From Serratia nematodiphila DZ0503SBS1 (GTDB lineage: Bacteria; Pseudomonadota; Gammaproteobacteria; Enterobacterales; Enterobacteriaceae): DNA of 64,000 bases. Location of the stretch: NCBI RefSeq assembly GCF_000738675.1, contig NZ_JPUX01000002.1, positions 124,001-188,000 on the forward strand. Reading direction: 5' to 3'. The translations under genes and the position numbers were made by a program. Within the stretch, counting starts at the first letter, position 1; each line of letters starts with the position of its first letter. Positions 27,171-35,325 of the stretch are shown here, piece by piece. The notes beneath the pieces are model-generated. The model saw nothing but the letters and a program-made list of their open reading frames with translations, was not told the origin of the DNA and searched no databases.

Positions 27171-28082
27171 TCACTGCGCCGCCGGGTAGGCCTCGCCGTC
27201 GTCCGCGTAGCGCTGCAGCCGTTCGCGCCACCATTTGGCCGCCAGGCCGCTGGCGCTTTCCCGCCAACCGAAATAGGCGATGTCGCTGCAGCGTTCCGAT
27301 TCGACGCGTTTCGCCACCAGTTCGCCGCTGTTCAGGTAAGGTTCCGCCAAAGAACGCGGCAGATAGCCGCAGCCCAGCCCGGCCAGCTGCGCCTGCAGCT
27401 TGGCGTCGAAACCGAAGACCGTCAGCGTATCCTGCTCTTCCAGCAGATTCAGGCTCTGCGGCGCGTTGACGCGCGAAGTGTCGCGCACCACCACCGCCCG
27501 GTGCTGACGGATTTCGTCCTTCGGCAACGGTTCCGGCAATGCCGCCAGCGGATGCTGCGGCGCGACGGCGAACACGTAATCCAGCTGCCCCAGCCTGCTG
27601 AACGCATAGCCCACCCGTGACGGCGGCTCGCAGATGGCGCCGATGATAATGTCGGCGCAACCGTAGACCAGCGACTCCCAGGAGCCGGCCAGCACTTCGT
27701 GGCTGAAACGCAGCCGGGTATGGTGATGCTGCCGATAGAACTCGTCGATCAGCGGCAACAGGCGGGCAAACGGGAAAGAGGCGTCAATCCCGAGCGTGAT
27801 TTCGCTTTCCCAGCCGTTTTCGACATAGCGCGCCTGCTGCTCCAGATCCTGCGCCGCCCGCAGCAGCACCCGCCCCTTTTCCAGCATCAGCTTGCCGGTA
27901 TCGGTGAACTTCGCCCGATGCCCGGAGCGATCGAGCAGGGTGATGTCGAGATCGTTCTCCAGCTTTTGCACCATATAGCTCAGTGCCGAAGGGGTTTTAA
28001 ACAGTGCGGCGGCCGCGGCGGCGAAAGATCCGTGCCGGTCCAGCGCGTCCAAAATCAGCAGCGCTTCCAGGTTTAATCTCAT
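27171..28082 (-). CDS. LysR-family transcriptional regulator (YhaJ-like)
   Basis: The 303-aa protein has an HTH domain (LEALLILDALDRHGSFAAAA, then TPSALSYMVQKLENDLDITL) of the YhaJ-like type, whose members often respond to aromatic compounds. The effector domain contains FAVAPQHPLAALPEPLPKDE and LQAQLAGLGCGYLPRSLAEP. It is divergent from the hydrolase-ABM-amidohydrolase operon by 140 bp, its probable target. The TolA-III lipoprotein lies 43 bp downstream on the same strand. Confidence 0.9.
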   Translation of the reverse strand: MRLNLEALLILDALDRHGSFAAAAAALFKTPSALSYMVQKLENDLDITLLDRSGHRAKFTDTGKLMLEKGRVLLRAAQDLEQQARYVENGWESEITLGIDASFPFARLLPLIDEFYRQHHHTRLRFSHEVLAGSWESLVYGCADIIIGAICEPPSRVGYAFSRLGQLDYVFAVAPQHPLAALPEPLPKDEIRQHRAVVVRDTSRVNAPQSLNLLEEQDTLTVFGFDAKLQAQLAGLGCGYLPRSLAEPYLNSGELVAKRVESERCSDIAYFGWRESASGLAAKWWRERLQRYADDGEAYPAAQ

Positions 28083-28222
28083 GCTTTCTCCCGTGTATAA
28101 AAAAACTCAACAAGTCGGCAAAAATTCTGCGGTATCTTTGAAATCGCCCTCTGCCTACCATGGGTTTTATCGGCGTTACACTCATCAGATGTTCAACCGA
28201 AATATCACTGGGAAGGTAAATT

Positions 28223-28867
28223 ATGTCCAAGTTTCAACTGCTTGATAAAGACAATTCCGCACTGATTTTTATCGATCATCAACCACAAATGGCCTTCGGC
28301 GTGGCTAATATTGATCGTCAGCAACTGAAAAACAACGTTGTTGGTTTGGCGAAGGCAGGCAAGATTTTCAACGTTCCCACCCTTTTCACCTCGGTCGAAA
28401 CCGAAAGCTTCAGCGGCTATATCTGGCCGGAACTGCTGGCGGTACACCCTGAAATCACCCCGATTGAACGCACCTCGATGAACTCCTGGGAAGACGCGGC
28501 CTTCGTTAAAGCCGTGGAAGCCACCGGCCGTAAAAAGCTGGTGATCTCCGCGCTGTGGACCGAGGTGTGCCTGACCTTCCCGGCGCTGATGGCGCTGGAA
28601 GCCGGCTATGAAGTGTATGTGGTGACCGACACCTCCGGCGGCACCTCCGTCGATGCGCACGAACGTTCGATCGACCGCATGGTGCAGGCCGGCGCCGTAC
28701 CGGTGACCTGGCAGCAGGTGCTGCTGGAGTACCAACGCGACTGGGCGCGCAAAGATACCTACGACGCGGTGATGGCGCTGGTGCGCGAACACAGCGGCGC
28801 GTACGGCATGGGCGTCGACTACGCTTACACCATGGTGCACCACGCACCGGCCCGCACGGTGAAATAA
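28223..28867 (+). CDS. isochorismatase-fold hydrolase (YcaC-like)
   Basis: The 214-aa protein resembles YcaC and other cysteine hydrolases: Asp18 in ALIFIDHQPQ, a Lys in the TGRKKLVISAL segment and the nucleophile Cys in LWTEVCLTFPALMALEAGYE (about residue 116). The family hydrolyses amides or ring systems. It is the first gene of a three-gene operon with an ABM monooxygenase and an amidohydrolase, divergent from a YhaJ-like LysR. RBS GGGAAGG precedes ATG 28223. Confidence 0.88.
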   Translation: MSKFQLLDKDNSALIFIDHQPQMAFGVANIDRQQLKNNVVGLAKAGKIFNVPTLFTSVETESFSGYIWPELLAVHPEITPIERTSMNSWEDAAFVKAVEATGRKKLVISALWTEVCLTFPALMALEAGYEVYVVTDTSGGTSVDAHERSIDRMVQAGAVPVTWQQVLLEYQRDWARKDTYDAVMALVREHSGAYGMGVDYAYTMVHHAPARTVK

Positions 28868-28876
28868 TTCCCCTTG

Positions 28877-28899
28877 CCCCGGCCTCGCGCCGGGGTATT
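28877..28899 (+). terminator. weak hairpin/attenuator between hydrolase and ABM genes
   Basis: CCCCGG (28877-28882) pairs with CCGGGG (28890-28895) around a 7-base loop and is followed by TATTTTC. It is an imperfect intrinsic terminator that could reduce read-through into the ABM and amidohydrolase genes or stabilise the first cistron. Confidence 0.45.
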
Positions 28900-28915
28900 T
28901 TCAGGAGTCGGTTTT

Positions 28916-29461
28916 ATGGCCCATCCGCAGCATGTCACGCTGGTGATCACCCACCGTTTGGCGCCGGGGAACGAACAGGCCTATGAGGCCTGGCTGAACC
29001 GCATCATGCCCGACGCCGCAGGCTTCACCGGCCATTTAGGCGTCAACGTGATTCGCCCTTCCGGCGACGAACAGGCCTATACGGTGCTGGTCCGCTTCGA
29101 CAATCTCGACAATCTCTACCGCTGGCTCAACTCGCCGCAGCGCAAGCAATACATCGAAGAAGTCACTCCGCTGTTGCTGGAGAACGACCATATCGAGATC
29201 CGCCCCGGCGCAGAGTTCTGGTTTACCCCGCCCAACCCCAGCGTGCGCCAGCCGCCCCAGTGGAAGCAGTTCATCATCACCCTGCTGGTGATCTTTCCAT
29301 CCACCAATCTGGTGCCCTGGTTTTGGGGACGGGTGCTGCCGCAGCTGGACGGCTCGCTGCTCGGCCATTTTCTCAATGACGCCACCGTGGTCGCCCTGGT
29401 GGTGTACCTGTGGATGCCTATCGTGACTCGCGTTTTTCATCAATGGCTGACCCGCCGTTAG
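28916..29461 (+). CDS. ABM-domain monooxygenase with C-terminal membrane anchor
   Basis: The 181-aa protein has an N-terminal antibiotic-biosynthesis-monooxygenase (ferredoxin-like) domain (VTLVITHRLAPGNEQAYEAW, then GFTGHLGVNVIRPSG, about 1-100). Two hydrophobic helices follow (WKQFIITLLVIFPSTNLVPW; ATVVALVVYLWMPIVTRVF), so the enzyme domain is tethered to the inner membrane. ABM enzymes act on quinone- or polyketide-like compounds, often without cofactor. The start at 28916 follows CAGGAGTC. It is 21 bp before the amidohydrolase gene. Confidence 0.85.
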   Translation: MAHPQHVTLVITHRLAPGNEQAYEAWLNRIMPDAAGFTGHLGVNVIRPSGDEQAYTVLVRFDNLDNLYRWLNSPQRKQYIEEVTPLLLENDHIEIRPGAEFWFTPPNPSVRQPPQWKQFIITLLVIFPSTNLVPWFWGRVLPQLDGSLLGHFLNDATVVALVVYLWMPIVTRVFHQWLTRR

Positions 29462-29482
29462 GCGGTTCGCCGGGAGAATGTT

Positions 29483-31354
29483 ATGAACCACCACGCTTCA
29501 TTGATCATCACCAACGGCAAGTTTCACACCGTCGATCGCCAACACCCCACCGCGCAAGCGGTCGCCATCCGCGACGGCAAGTTTCTGGCGGTCGGCAGCG
29601 AAAGCGAAGTCATGCAGCACGCCGGGCCGGAAACCCAGGTGATCGATCTGCACGGCCACACCGCCATTCCGGGCCTGAACGACTCGCACCTGCACCTGAT
29701 CCGCGGTGGCCTGAACTATAACCTGGAGCTGCGCTGGGAAGGCGTGCCCTCGCTGGCCGACGCGCTGCGCATGTTGAAAGAACAGGCGCTGCGCACCCCG
29801 AGCCCGCAATGGGTGCGGGTGGTCGGCGGCTGGACCGAATTCCAGTTCGCCGAGCGCCGCATGCCGACGCTGGACGAAATCAACCAGGCGGCGCCGGACA
29901 CGCCGGTATTTATTCTGCATCTCTACGATCGCGCGCTGCTTAACCGTGCGGCGTTGAAAGTGGTCGGATACACCAAAGACACGCCGAACCCGCCGGGCGG
30001 CGAGATCCAGCGCGACGCCAACGGCAACCCGACCGGCATGCTGATCGCCAAACCCAACGCCATGATCCTGTACGCCACGCTGGCGAAAGGGCCGAAGCTG
30101 CCGCTGGAGCAGCAGGTCAACTCTACCCGCCAGTTTATGCGTGAGCTGAACCGTCTCGGTCTCACCAGCGCCATCGACGCCGGCGGCGGCTTCCAGAACT
30201 ACCCGGAGGATTATCAGGTGATCGCCGAGCTGCACGAGAAAAAGCAGCTGACCATCCGCATCGCCTATAACCTGTTCACCCAGCGGCCTAAACAGGAGCT
30301 GGAAGACTTCGAGCTGTGGACCGACATGCTCAAGCCGGGCCAGGGCACCGACTTCTATCGCCACAACGGCGCCGGCGAGATGCTGGTGTTTTCCGCCGCC
30401 GACTTCGAAGACTTCCTGCAGCCGCGCCCGGATCTGCCGCCGGGCACCGAAGACGAACTGGAGCGAGTGGTGCGCCATCTGGTCGAGCACCGCTGGCCGT
30501 TCCGCCTGCACGCCACCTATGACGAATCCATCAGCCGCATGCTGGACGTGTTCGAGAAGGTGAACCGCGATATTCCGTTCAACGGCCTGCACTGGCTGTT
30601 CGACCACGCCGAAACCATTACCGAGCGCAATATCGAGCGCGTCAAGGCGCTGGGCGGCGGCATTGCAGTCCAGCACCGCATGGCGTTCCAGGGGGAGTAT
30701 TTCGCCGACCGTTACGGCATCGAAGCCGCCAAACATACGCCGCCGGTGGCGAAAATGCTGGCGGCCGAGCTGCCGGTCGGGCTGGGCACCGACGCCACCC
30801 GCGTCGCCAGCTACAACCCGTGGACGGCGCTGTACTGGCTGGTTTCCGGCCGCACCGTCGGCGGCATGGCGATGTACGACGACAGCGCGCGGCTGGATCG
30901 CGAAACGGCGCTGATGCTGTGGACGCAAGGCAGCGCCTGGTTCTCCACCGAGCAGGGCAAGAAAGGCCAGATCAAGGTCGGCCAGTTGGCGGATTTGGCG
31001 GTGCTGTCGCAGGACTACTTCAGCGTGCCGGAAGAGCAGATCAAAGGCATCGAGTCGGTGATGACGGTGGTGGACGGCAAAGTGGTCTACGCCGCCGGCA
31101 GCTTCTCGCCGCTGGCGCCGCCCCCGCTGCCGGTGCTGCCGGAGTGGTCGCCGGTCACCCAGGTGCCGGGCCATTACCGCTCCGCACCGCCGTCGGCGGC
31201 GGCCCGCGTCGGGGTAGTGAGCCAGGCGCATCAATGCTGCGGTCCGTGCGGCGTGCATGCACACCAGCATGACATCGCGCGCCGCTCCAGCATCCCGGTG
31301 TCGGACGAGAATGCCTTCTGGGGCGCGTTCGGCTGTTCGTGTTTCTCGTTCTAA
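29483..31354 (+). CDS. amidohydrolase 3 (YtcJ-like) with Cys-rich tail
   Basis: The 623-aa metal-dependent hydrolase has an N-terminal beta-domain (LIITNGKFHTVDRQHPTAQA), the metal site GLNDSHLHLIRG and late metal/catalytic motifs HWLFDHAE, IAVQHRMAF and GLGTDATRVASYNPWTALYW. After the usual end at VDGKVVYAAGSF it carries about 75 extra residues. These include C585, C586 and C589 within a His-rich patch, then C618 and C620 near the end. The role of that tail is unknown. The substrate is unknown; the neighbours suggest a ring-opened or amide intermediate of a small catabolic route. Confidence 0.88.
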   Translation: MNHHASLIITNGKFHTVDRQHPTAQAVAIRDGKFLAVGSESEVMQHAGPETQVIDLHGHTAIPGLNDSHLHLIRGGLNYNLELRWEGVPSLADALRMLKEQALRTPSPQWVRVVGGWTEFQFAERRMPTLDEINQAAPDTPVFILHLYDRALLNRAALKVVGYTKDTPNPPGGEIQRDANGNPTGMLIAKPNAMILYATLAKGPKLPLEQQVNSTRQFMRELNRLGLTSAIDAGGGFQNYPEDYQVIAELHEKKQLTIRIAYNLFTQRPKQELEDFELWTDMLKPGQGTDFYRHNGAGEMLVFSAADFEDFLQPRPDLPPGTEDELERVVRHLVEHRWPFRLHATYDESISRMLDVFEKVNRDIPFNGLHWLFDHAETITERNIERVKALGGGIAVQHRMAFQGEYFADRYGIEAAKHTPPVAKMLAAELPVGLGTDATRVASYNPWTALYWLVSGRTVGGMAMYDDSARLDRETALMLWTQGSAWFSTEQGKKGQIKVGQLADLAVLSQDYFSVPEEQIKGIESVMTVVDGKVVYAAGSFSPLAPPPLPVLPEWSPVTQVPGHYRSAPPSAAARVGVVSQAHQCCGPCGVHAHQHDIARRSSIPVSDENAFWGAFGCSCFSF

Positions 31355-31365
31355 GTTATCAAGCT

Positions 31366-31400
31366 AATAACTTATTATAAAGTTAACTTAATAAGCTATT
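31366..31400. repeat. A/T-rich imperfect inverted repeat after the amidohydrolase gene
   Basis: AATAACTTATT (31366-31376) and AATAAGCTATT (31390-31400) are complementary at 10 of 11 positions around a 13-base spacer containing AAGTTAACTT. The patch is much more A/T-rich than its surroundings and precedes a terminator. Its function is not clear. Confidence 0.45.
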
Positions 31401-31421
31401 AAGATGGCAACATAATAAATT

Positions 31422-31456
31422 AATGGCGCTATCCACGGGAGAGCGCCATTTCATTT
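31422..31456. terminator. bidirectional terminator between amidohydrolase and Gfo/Idh genes
   Basis: AATGGCGCT (31422-31430) pairs perfectly with AGCGCCATT (31442-31450), 11-base loop, with TTCATTTTC on the plus side and A/T-rich bases on the minus side. It lies between two convergent genes and can serve both. Confidence 0.75.
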
Positions 31457-32590
31457 TCAATCGCGGTTGATCTCCAGCCAGCGCCGCTGTTCGGCGGAGG
31501 CGGCTATCGCGTCTAGCACGCACGACACCTTCCAGCCCTCTTCAAAGTCCGGCCACATGCGATCGCCCGCGGCGATGCCGTTGACCAGATCGCGGATCTC
31601 CACCGTCTTCTGATCGTTAAAGCCGATGCCGTGCCCGGCGCTGATGCAAAACGCCGCATAGTCCGGGTGCTTCGGCCCCACCAGCAGCGTCTTGAACCCC
31701 TGCCGCTCCGCCGGTTCATCGTGCCGATACAGCTTCAGCTCCGCCATCCGTTCCTGGGTATAACTCAGCGTGCCTTTGGTGCCGGTAACCACATAGGTCA
31801 GCCCCATCTTGCGCCCGCAGGCAATGCGCGACGTTTCGATAGTGCCCATCGCGCCGCCGGCGAAACGCAGCAACGCACTGGCCTGATCTTCGTTTTCCAC
31901 CGGGTGCAGGCGCGTCGGGTCCTGCGGATCCGGGCGCTGTTTGATCACGGTCTGCATATCGCCGGAAACCGCCACGATATCGCCCACCAGGTAGTGCGCC
32001 ATATTGACGATGTGCGCCGCCAGATCCCCGAGCGCGCCTAACCCGGCGCTGGCGCGGCGGCAGTGCCAGTCGATCGGCGTGCGCGGATCGGCCAGATAAT
32101 CCTCATTGTGGGTGCCGTAAAAATGCACCACCTCGCCGATTTCACCGTTGGCGATAATTTCGCGCGCCAGTTGGCTGGTGGGGTTTTTCATGTAGTTAAA
32201 ACCGACCAGCGTTTTCACCCCCTTGGCGCGCGCTGCCTGCACCATCTCCGCCGCGTCGGCGGCGTCCAGCGCCAGCGGCTTTTCCGAATACACGTGCTTG
32301 CCGTGGCGGATCGCCGCCAGCGCCATCTCTTTATGCAAAAAGTTGGGGGCGCAGATGTCCACCACATCGATCGCCGGATCGGCGACCAGCTGCCGCCAGT
32401 CGCCGGTCGAGCGCGCAAAGCCGAATTCGGCCGCGCGCTGCGCCGCCAGCTCGGGCGTCACTTCCGCCAGCATCTCCAGCACCAGGTCCCCTTTCAGAGG
32501 AAAGACCGTGGCGGCCTGCGCATAGGCGATAGCGTGACAACGCCCGATATAACCGGTGCCGATTAACCCAACGCGTACCTGTTTCATCAT
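31457..32590 (-). CDS. Gfo/Idh/MocA-family oxidoreductase
   Basis: The 377-aa NAD(P)-dependent dehydrogenase has an N-terminal Rossmann fold (VRVGLIGTGYIGRCHAIAYA) and the catalytic-lysine motif SEKPLALDAADAAEMVQAAR near residue 102. The C-terminal half has GLGALGDLAAHIVNMAHYLV and conserved His residues. The family acts on sugars, inositols and related polyols. The start at 32590 or 32587 follows GGGAGA; the longer frame has no RBS. No sugar genes lie beside it, so the substrate is not predicted. Confidence 0.88.
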   Translation of the reverse strand: MMKQVRVGLIGTGYIGRCHAIAYAQAATVFPLKGDLVLEMLAEVTPELAAQRAAEFGFARSTGDWRQLVADPAIDVVDICAPNFLHKEMALAAIRHGKHVYSEKPLALDAADAAEMVQAARAKGVKTLVGFNYMKNPTSQLAREIIANGEIGEVVHFYGTHNEDYLADPRTPIDWHCRRASAGLGALGDLAAHIVNMAHYLVGDIVAVSGDMQTVIKQRPDPQDPTRLHPVENEDQASALLRFAGGAMGTIETSRIACGRKMGLTYVVTGTKGTLSYTQERMAELKLYRHDEPAERQGFKTLLVGPKHPDYAAFCISAGHGIGFNDQKTVEIRDLVNGIAAGDRMWPDFEEGWKVSCVLDAIAASAEQRRWLEINRD

Positions 32591-32760
32591 TTTCTCCCGT
32601 GACCAAAATTCTGCGTAGAACCAGGCGTCGCTCAATGAAACGCGCCGGTTGATAACGGGTTTATATGGAATATAAATTTCAATAACAAGCACACAGGAAA
32701 ATAAAGTTCATATTCGTGATGCCGTTCATGAAACGTTGACGGGATGATGCAATGAGGAAA

Positions 32761-32787
32761 GTCCGGACACGGCCGGCGTATCCGGAC
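32761..32787 (-). terminator. hairpin downstream of the GST gene
   Basis: GTCCGGA (32761-32767) and TCCGGAC (32781-32787) form a perfect 7-bp stem with a G/C-rich 13-base interior. In the minus-strand transcript it follows the GST stop by 27 bases and is followed by only UUUCC, so termination would be weak. A symmetric binding site is the alternative. Confidence 0.45.
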
Positions 32788-32814
32788 AAGATGAAATGAA
32801 CCGTTTATTTCATA

Positions 32815-33438
32815 TCACGGTAAACCGTTAGCACCGTGCTGCACGTAGCCAGGGCGTTGCAACAGGCGCTGCTGATAGGCCGCCAGCGCCGCATAATGCG
32901 GCCGCTCGAACGGCGTCATCAGCCAGCGGTTCAGCGACAGCCCCAGCACCACGTCCGCCAGCGTGAAGGCGGCGCCGGCGGCATAAGGGCCGTGCTGCGC
33001 AAGATGTGCGTCCAACAAGCCCATCAGCCGGTTCCATTCGCGCTCGGCGGCTGCCAGGCTGGCGGCATCCTGATAATCCGCATGCCCACGCACCCGCGAC
33101 ATAAACACGTAGCGCCAGGCGCCGTTCAGATCGGTGGCCTGCCAGTCCATCCACATCTCCACCGCCGCGCGCGCGCCGGGTGCCTGCGGCAGCAGATCTT
33201 GCCGCCCCTCCCGCCCCGCCAGATAGCGGCAAATGGTATTCGACTCCCACAGCACCCGCTCGCCGTCGATCAGCACCGGCACCAGGCCGTTGGGATTGAG
33301 CGCCAAAAACGCCGGCTCCTGCGTGGAGCGATAACCGCTGCCCCAGTCCTCCCGTTCCAGCGTCAGCCCCAACTCCTGACAGGTCCATAACACTTTGCGC
33401 ACGTTGATCGATGAGGCTTTACCCAATAATTTCAGCAT
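32815..33438 (-). CDS. glutathione S-transferase family protein
   Basis: The 207-aa GST has an N-terminal thioredoxin-like domain (LLGKASSINVRKVLWTCQEL, then LNPNGLVPVLIDGERVLWES with the ES glutathione contact) and a C-terminal helical domain (FTLADVVLGLSLNRWLMTPF). The Ser-rich N-terminal loop (KASSINVRKV) suits a Ser-type catalytic residue. It lies 9 bp after the DUF1127 stop on the same strand, probably co-transcribed. Confidence 0.9.
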   Translation of the reverse strand: MLKLLGKASSINVRKVLWTCQELGLTLEREDWGSGYRSTQEPAFLALNPNGLVPVLIDGERVLWESNTICRYLAGREGRQDLLPQAPGARAAVEMWMDWQATDLNGAWRYVFMSRVRGHADYQDAASLAAAEREWNRLMGLLDAHLAQHGPYAAGAAFTLADVVLGLSLNRWLMTPFERPHYAALAAYQQRLLQRPGYVQHGANGLP

Positions 33439-33447
33439 TCACTTTCC

Positions 33448-33630
33448 TTATTCTCTCCAGAACGGTTTATACCCTTCCCGCCAGGCATCCGCCCGCGTCA
33501 GGCCGATATCCGCCAGCTGCCTGTCGTTCAGCAGCAGTAACTCTCTGCGCGTTCTGCGACGCAACAAATACCAACGCCAGCGTGACCAGCCTACCCGTCG
33601 CCACATCGTCATGCCATCAAACAGAGCCAT
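33448..33630 (-). CDS. DUF1127 small Arg-rich protein
   Basis: The 60-aa product (starting MALFDGMTMWRRVGWSRWRW) ends in the DUF1127 signature RRTRRELLLLNDRQLADIGL followed by TRADAWREGYKPFW. Small Arg-rich DUF1127 proteins in other proteobacteria affect phosphate, carbon and RNA metabolism. The start at 33630 follows GGGGAATAATAAG. The GST gene lies 9 bp downstream. Confidence 0.8.
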   Translation of the reverse strand: MALFDGMTMWRRVGWSRWRWYLLRRRTRRELLLLNDRQLADIGLTRADAWREGYKPFWRE

Positions 33631-33756
33631 CTTATTATTCCCCCTGATGTTTTCGCCTGGTAGTGATGATGCGCGCCAGGCAAAAAACAATACAGATTCA
33701 CGCTAGCGCTATTTTTTTCATACAGCTGCGCCAAAAAACCCGCTGAATGGTTTATT

Positions 33757-33784
33757 TTGAACGTATCTGTACCGGTTTTTTAAT
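33757..33784 (+). promoter_or_regulatory. promoter and putative operator of the MocR-type gene
   Basis: TTGAAC (33757-33762), a 16-bp spacer and TTTAAT (33779-33784) lie 26 bp before ATG 33811. The motif ATCTGTACCGGTT (33765-33777) fills the spacer, an ideal place for autorepression. The same 13 bases occur inverted at 16627-16639. Confidence 0.5.
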
Positions 33785-33810
33785 CCTGACCACCGATGAG
33801 AGGCCTCTGT

Positions 33811-35247
33811 ATGACACGCTACGCCACGCTGGCCGCCATTCTCAGCCAACGCATTCAGCAAGGGTTGTATCCGGCCGGCCATCGCCTGCCTTCGGTGCGC
33901 GCGTTGAGCCAGGAGCACGGCGTCAGCATCAGCACGGTGCAGCAAGCCTACCGGTTGCTCGAGGAACAGCGCCTGGTGGAAGCGCGGCCGAAGTCGGGCT
34001 ACTTCGTGCATACGCGGCGCGCGCAGGCCGAGCTGCCCGCCATGACGGCGCCGGTGCAGCGGCCGGTGGACATTTCGCAATGGGAGCAGGTGCTGGAACT
34101 GGTGCGCAGCCGGCCGCGCGAAGGCCTGATCCAGCTGGGGCGCGGCATTCCGGATATCGCCGAACCGACGATGAAACCGCTGATCGTCGCCCTGCGCAAC
34201 GCCGCCCGCCACGGCGACCTGCGCAGTCTGTATTACGACAGCATTCAGGGCGTGGCCGCGCTGCGCGAACAGGTCGCCCGTCTGCTGCTGGACTCCGGCT
34301 GCCAAATCGGCCCCGATCAGCTGCTGATCACCACCGGTTGTCAGGAAGCAATCTCCGCCGGGCTGCGCGCCGTTTGCCAACCCGGCGACATCGTGGCGGT
34401 CGATTCGCCCTGCTTCCACGGCACCATGCAGACGCTGAAGGGGCTGGGCATCAAGGCGCTGGAAATCCCCACCGATCCGCTCACCGGCGTCAGCCTGGCC
34501 GCGCTGGAGATGGCGCTGGAACAGTGGCCGGTCAAGGCCATCCTGCTGACGCCCAACTGCAATAATCCGCTGGGCTACATCATGCCCGACGCCCACAAAC
34601 AGCGGCTGCTGACGCTGGCGCAGCGCCACGACGCGGCGATCATCGAAGACGATGTCTACGGCGACATCGCCTATCACTACCCGCGGCCGCGCACCATCAA
34701 GTCATTCGACGACGACGGCCGCGTGCTGCTGTGCAGCTCGTTTTCCAAAACGCTGGCGCCGGGGCTGCGCGTGGGCTGGATCGCGCCCGGCCGCTACCTG
34801 GAACGGGTGCTGCACATGAAGTTCATCGGCTCCGGCGCCACCGCTACCCAGCCGCAGCTGGCGATCGCCGAATTTATCCGCGGCGGGCATTACCTGCAGC
34901 ACCTGCGGCGCATGCGCGCCCGCTACCAGCAGAACCGCGACCGCATGACCGATCTTATCCTGAAACACTTCCCGGCCGGCACCCGCGTCAGCCGGCCGCG
35001 CGGCGGTTTTATGCTGTGGATCGAACTGGACGAGGCGTTCGACACCCTGCGGCTGAACCGCCATCTTGAACAGCAAGGCGTACAAATCGCCGTCGGCAGC
35101 ATCTTTTCCGCCGCCGGCAAGTACCGCAACTGCCTGCGCATCAACTATGCGCCGACGCTGACGACAGAGATCGAGATGGCAGTGCAGAAGGTCGGCGCCA
35201 CCATCCAGCGGCTGATGCCGGCCGACAGTTTGGCGCAATCGGATTAA
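33811..35247 (+). CDS. MocR-type regulator (GntR HTH + aminotransferase-like domain)
   Basis: The 478-aa protein fuses an N-terminal GntR winged helix (LAAILSQRIQQGLYPAGHRL, then SISTVQQAYRLLEEQRLVEA) to a fold-type-I aminotransferase domain. The PLP lysine is in SSFSKTLAPGLRVGW (K313) and the PLP-contact aspartate in AIIEDDVYGDIAY. MocR proteins usually control amino-acid, vitamin B6 or exporter genes. ATG 33811 is preferred over 33796 because GAGAGG precedes it. A TetR-like alternative is ruled out by the PLP domain. Confidence 0.92.
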   Translation: MTRYATLAAILSQRIQQGLYPAGHRLPSVRALSQEHGVSISTVQQAYRLLEEQRLVEARPKSGYFVHTRRAQAELPAMTAPVQRPVDISQWEQVLELVRSRPREGLIQLGRGIPDIAEPTMKPLIVALRNAARHGDLRSLYYDSIQGVAALREQVARLLLDSGCQIGPDQLLITTGCQEAISAGLRAVCQPGDIVAVDSPCFHGTMQTLKGLGIKALEIPTDPLTGVSLAALEMALEQWPVKAILLTPNCNNPLGYIMPDAHKQRLLTLAQRHDAAIIEDDVYGDIAYHYPRPRTIKSFDDDGRVLLCSSFSKTLAPGLRVGWIAPGRYLERVLHMKFIGSGATATQPQLAIAEFIRGGHYLQHLRRMRARYQQNRDRMTDLILKHFPAGTRVSRPRGGFMLWIELDEAFDTLRLNRHLEQQGVQIAVGSIFSAAGKYRNCLRINYAPTLTTEIEMAVQKVGATIQRLMPADSLAQSD

Positions 35248-35325
35248 ATCTTGACGCGATCGGATTATCGCTGCGCTGCCCAGCGCTCTAAAGTGGCATC
35301 ACACCCACTCGCAATCAGGAAGGTC

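Noticed and set aside
29498..31270. A 590-aa minus-strand open frame antisense to the amidohydrolase.
   Set aside because: The plus-strand product has clear metal-site motifs. The antisense protein is His/Gln/Arg-rich without any recognisable domain.
32754..32766. GAGGAAAGTCCGG matches the 5' conserved motif of RNase P RNA.
   Set aside because: Only 13 bases match. None of the other conserved RNase P regions or helices follow, and the segment lies in the short region after the GST gene.
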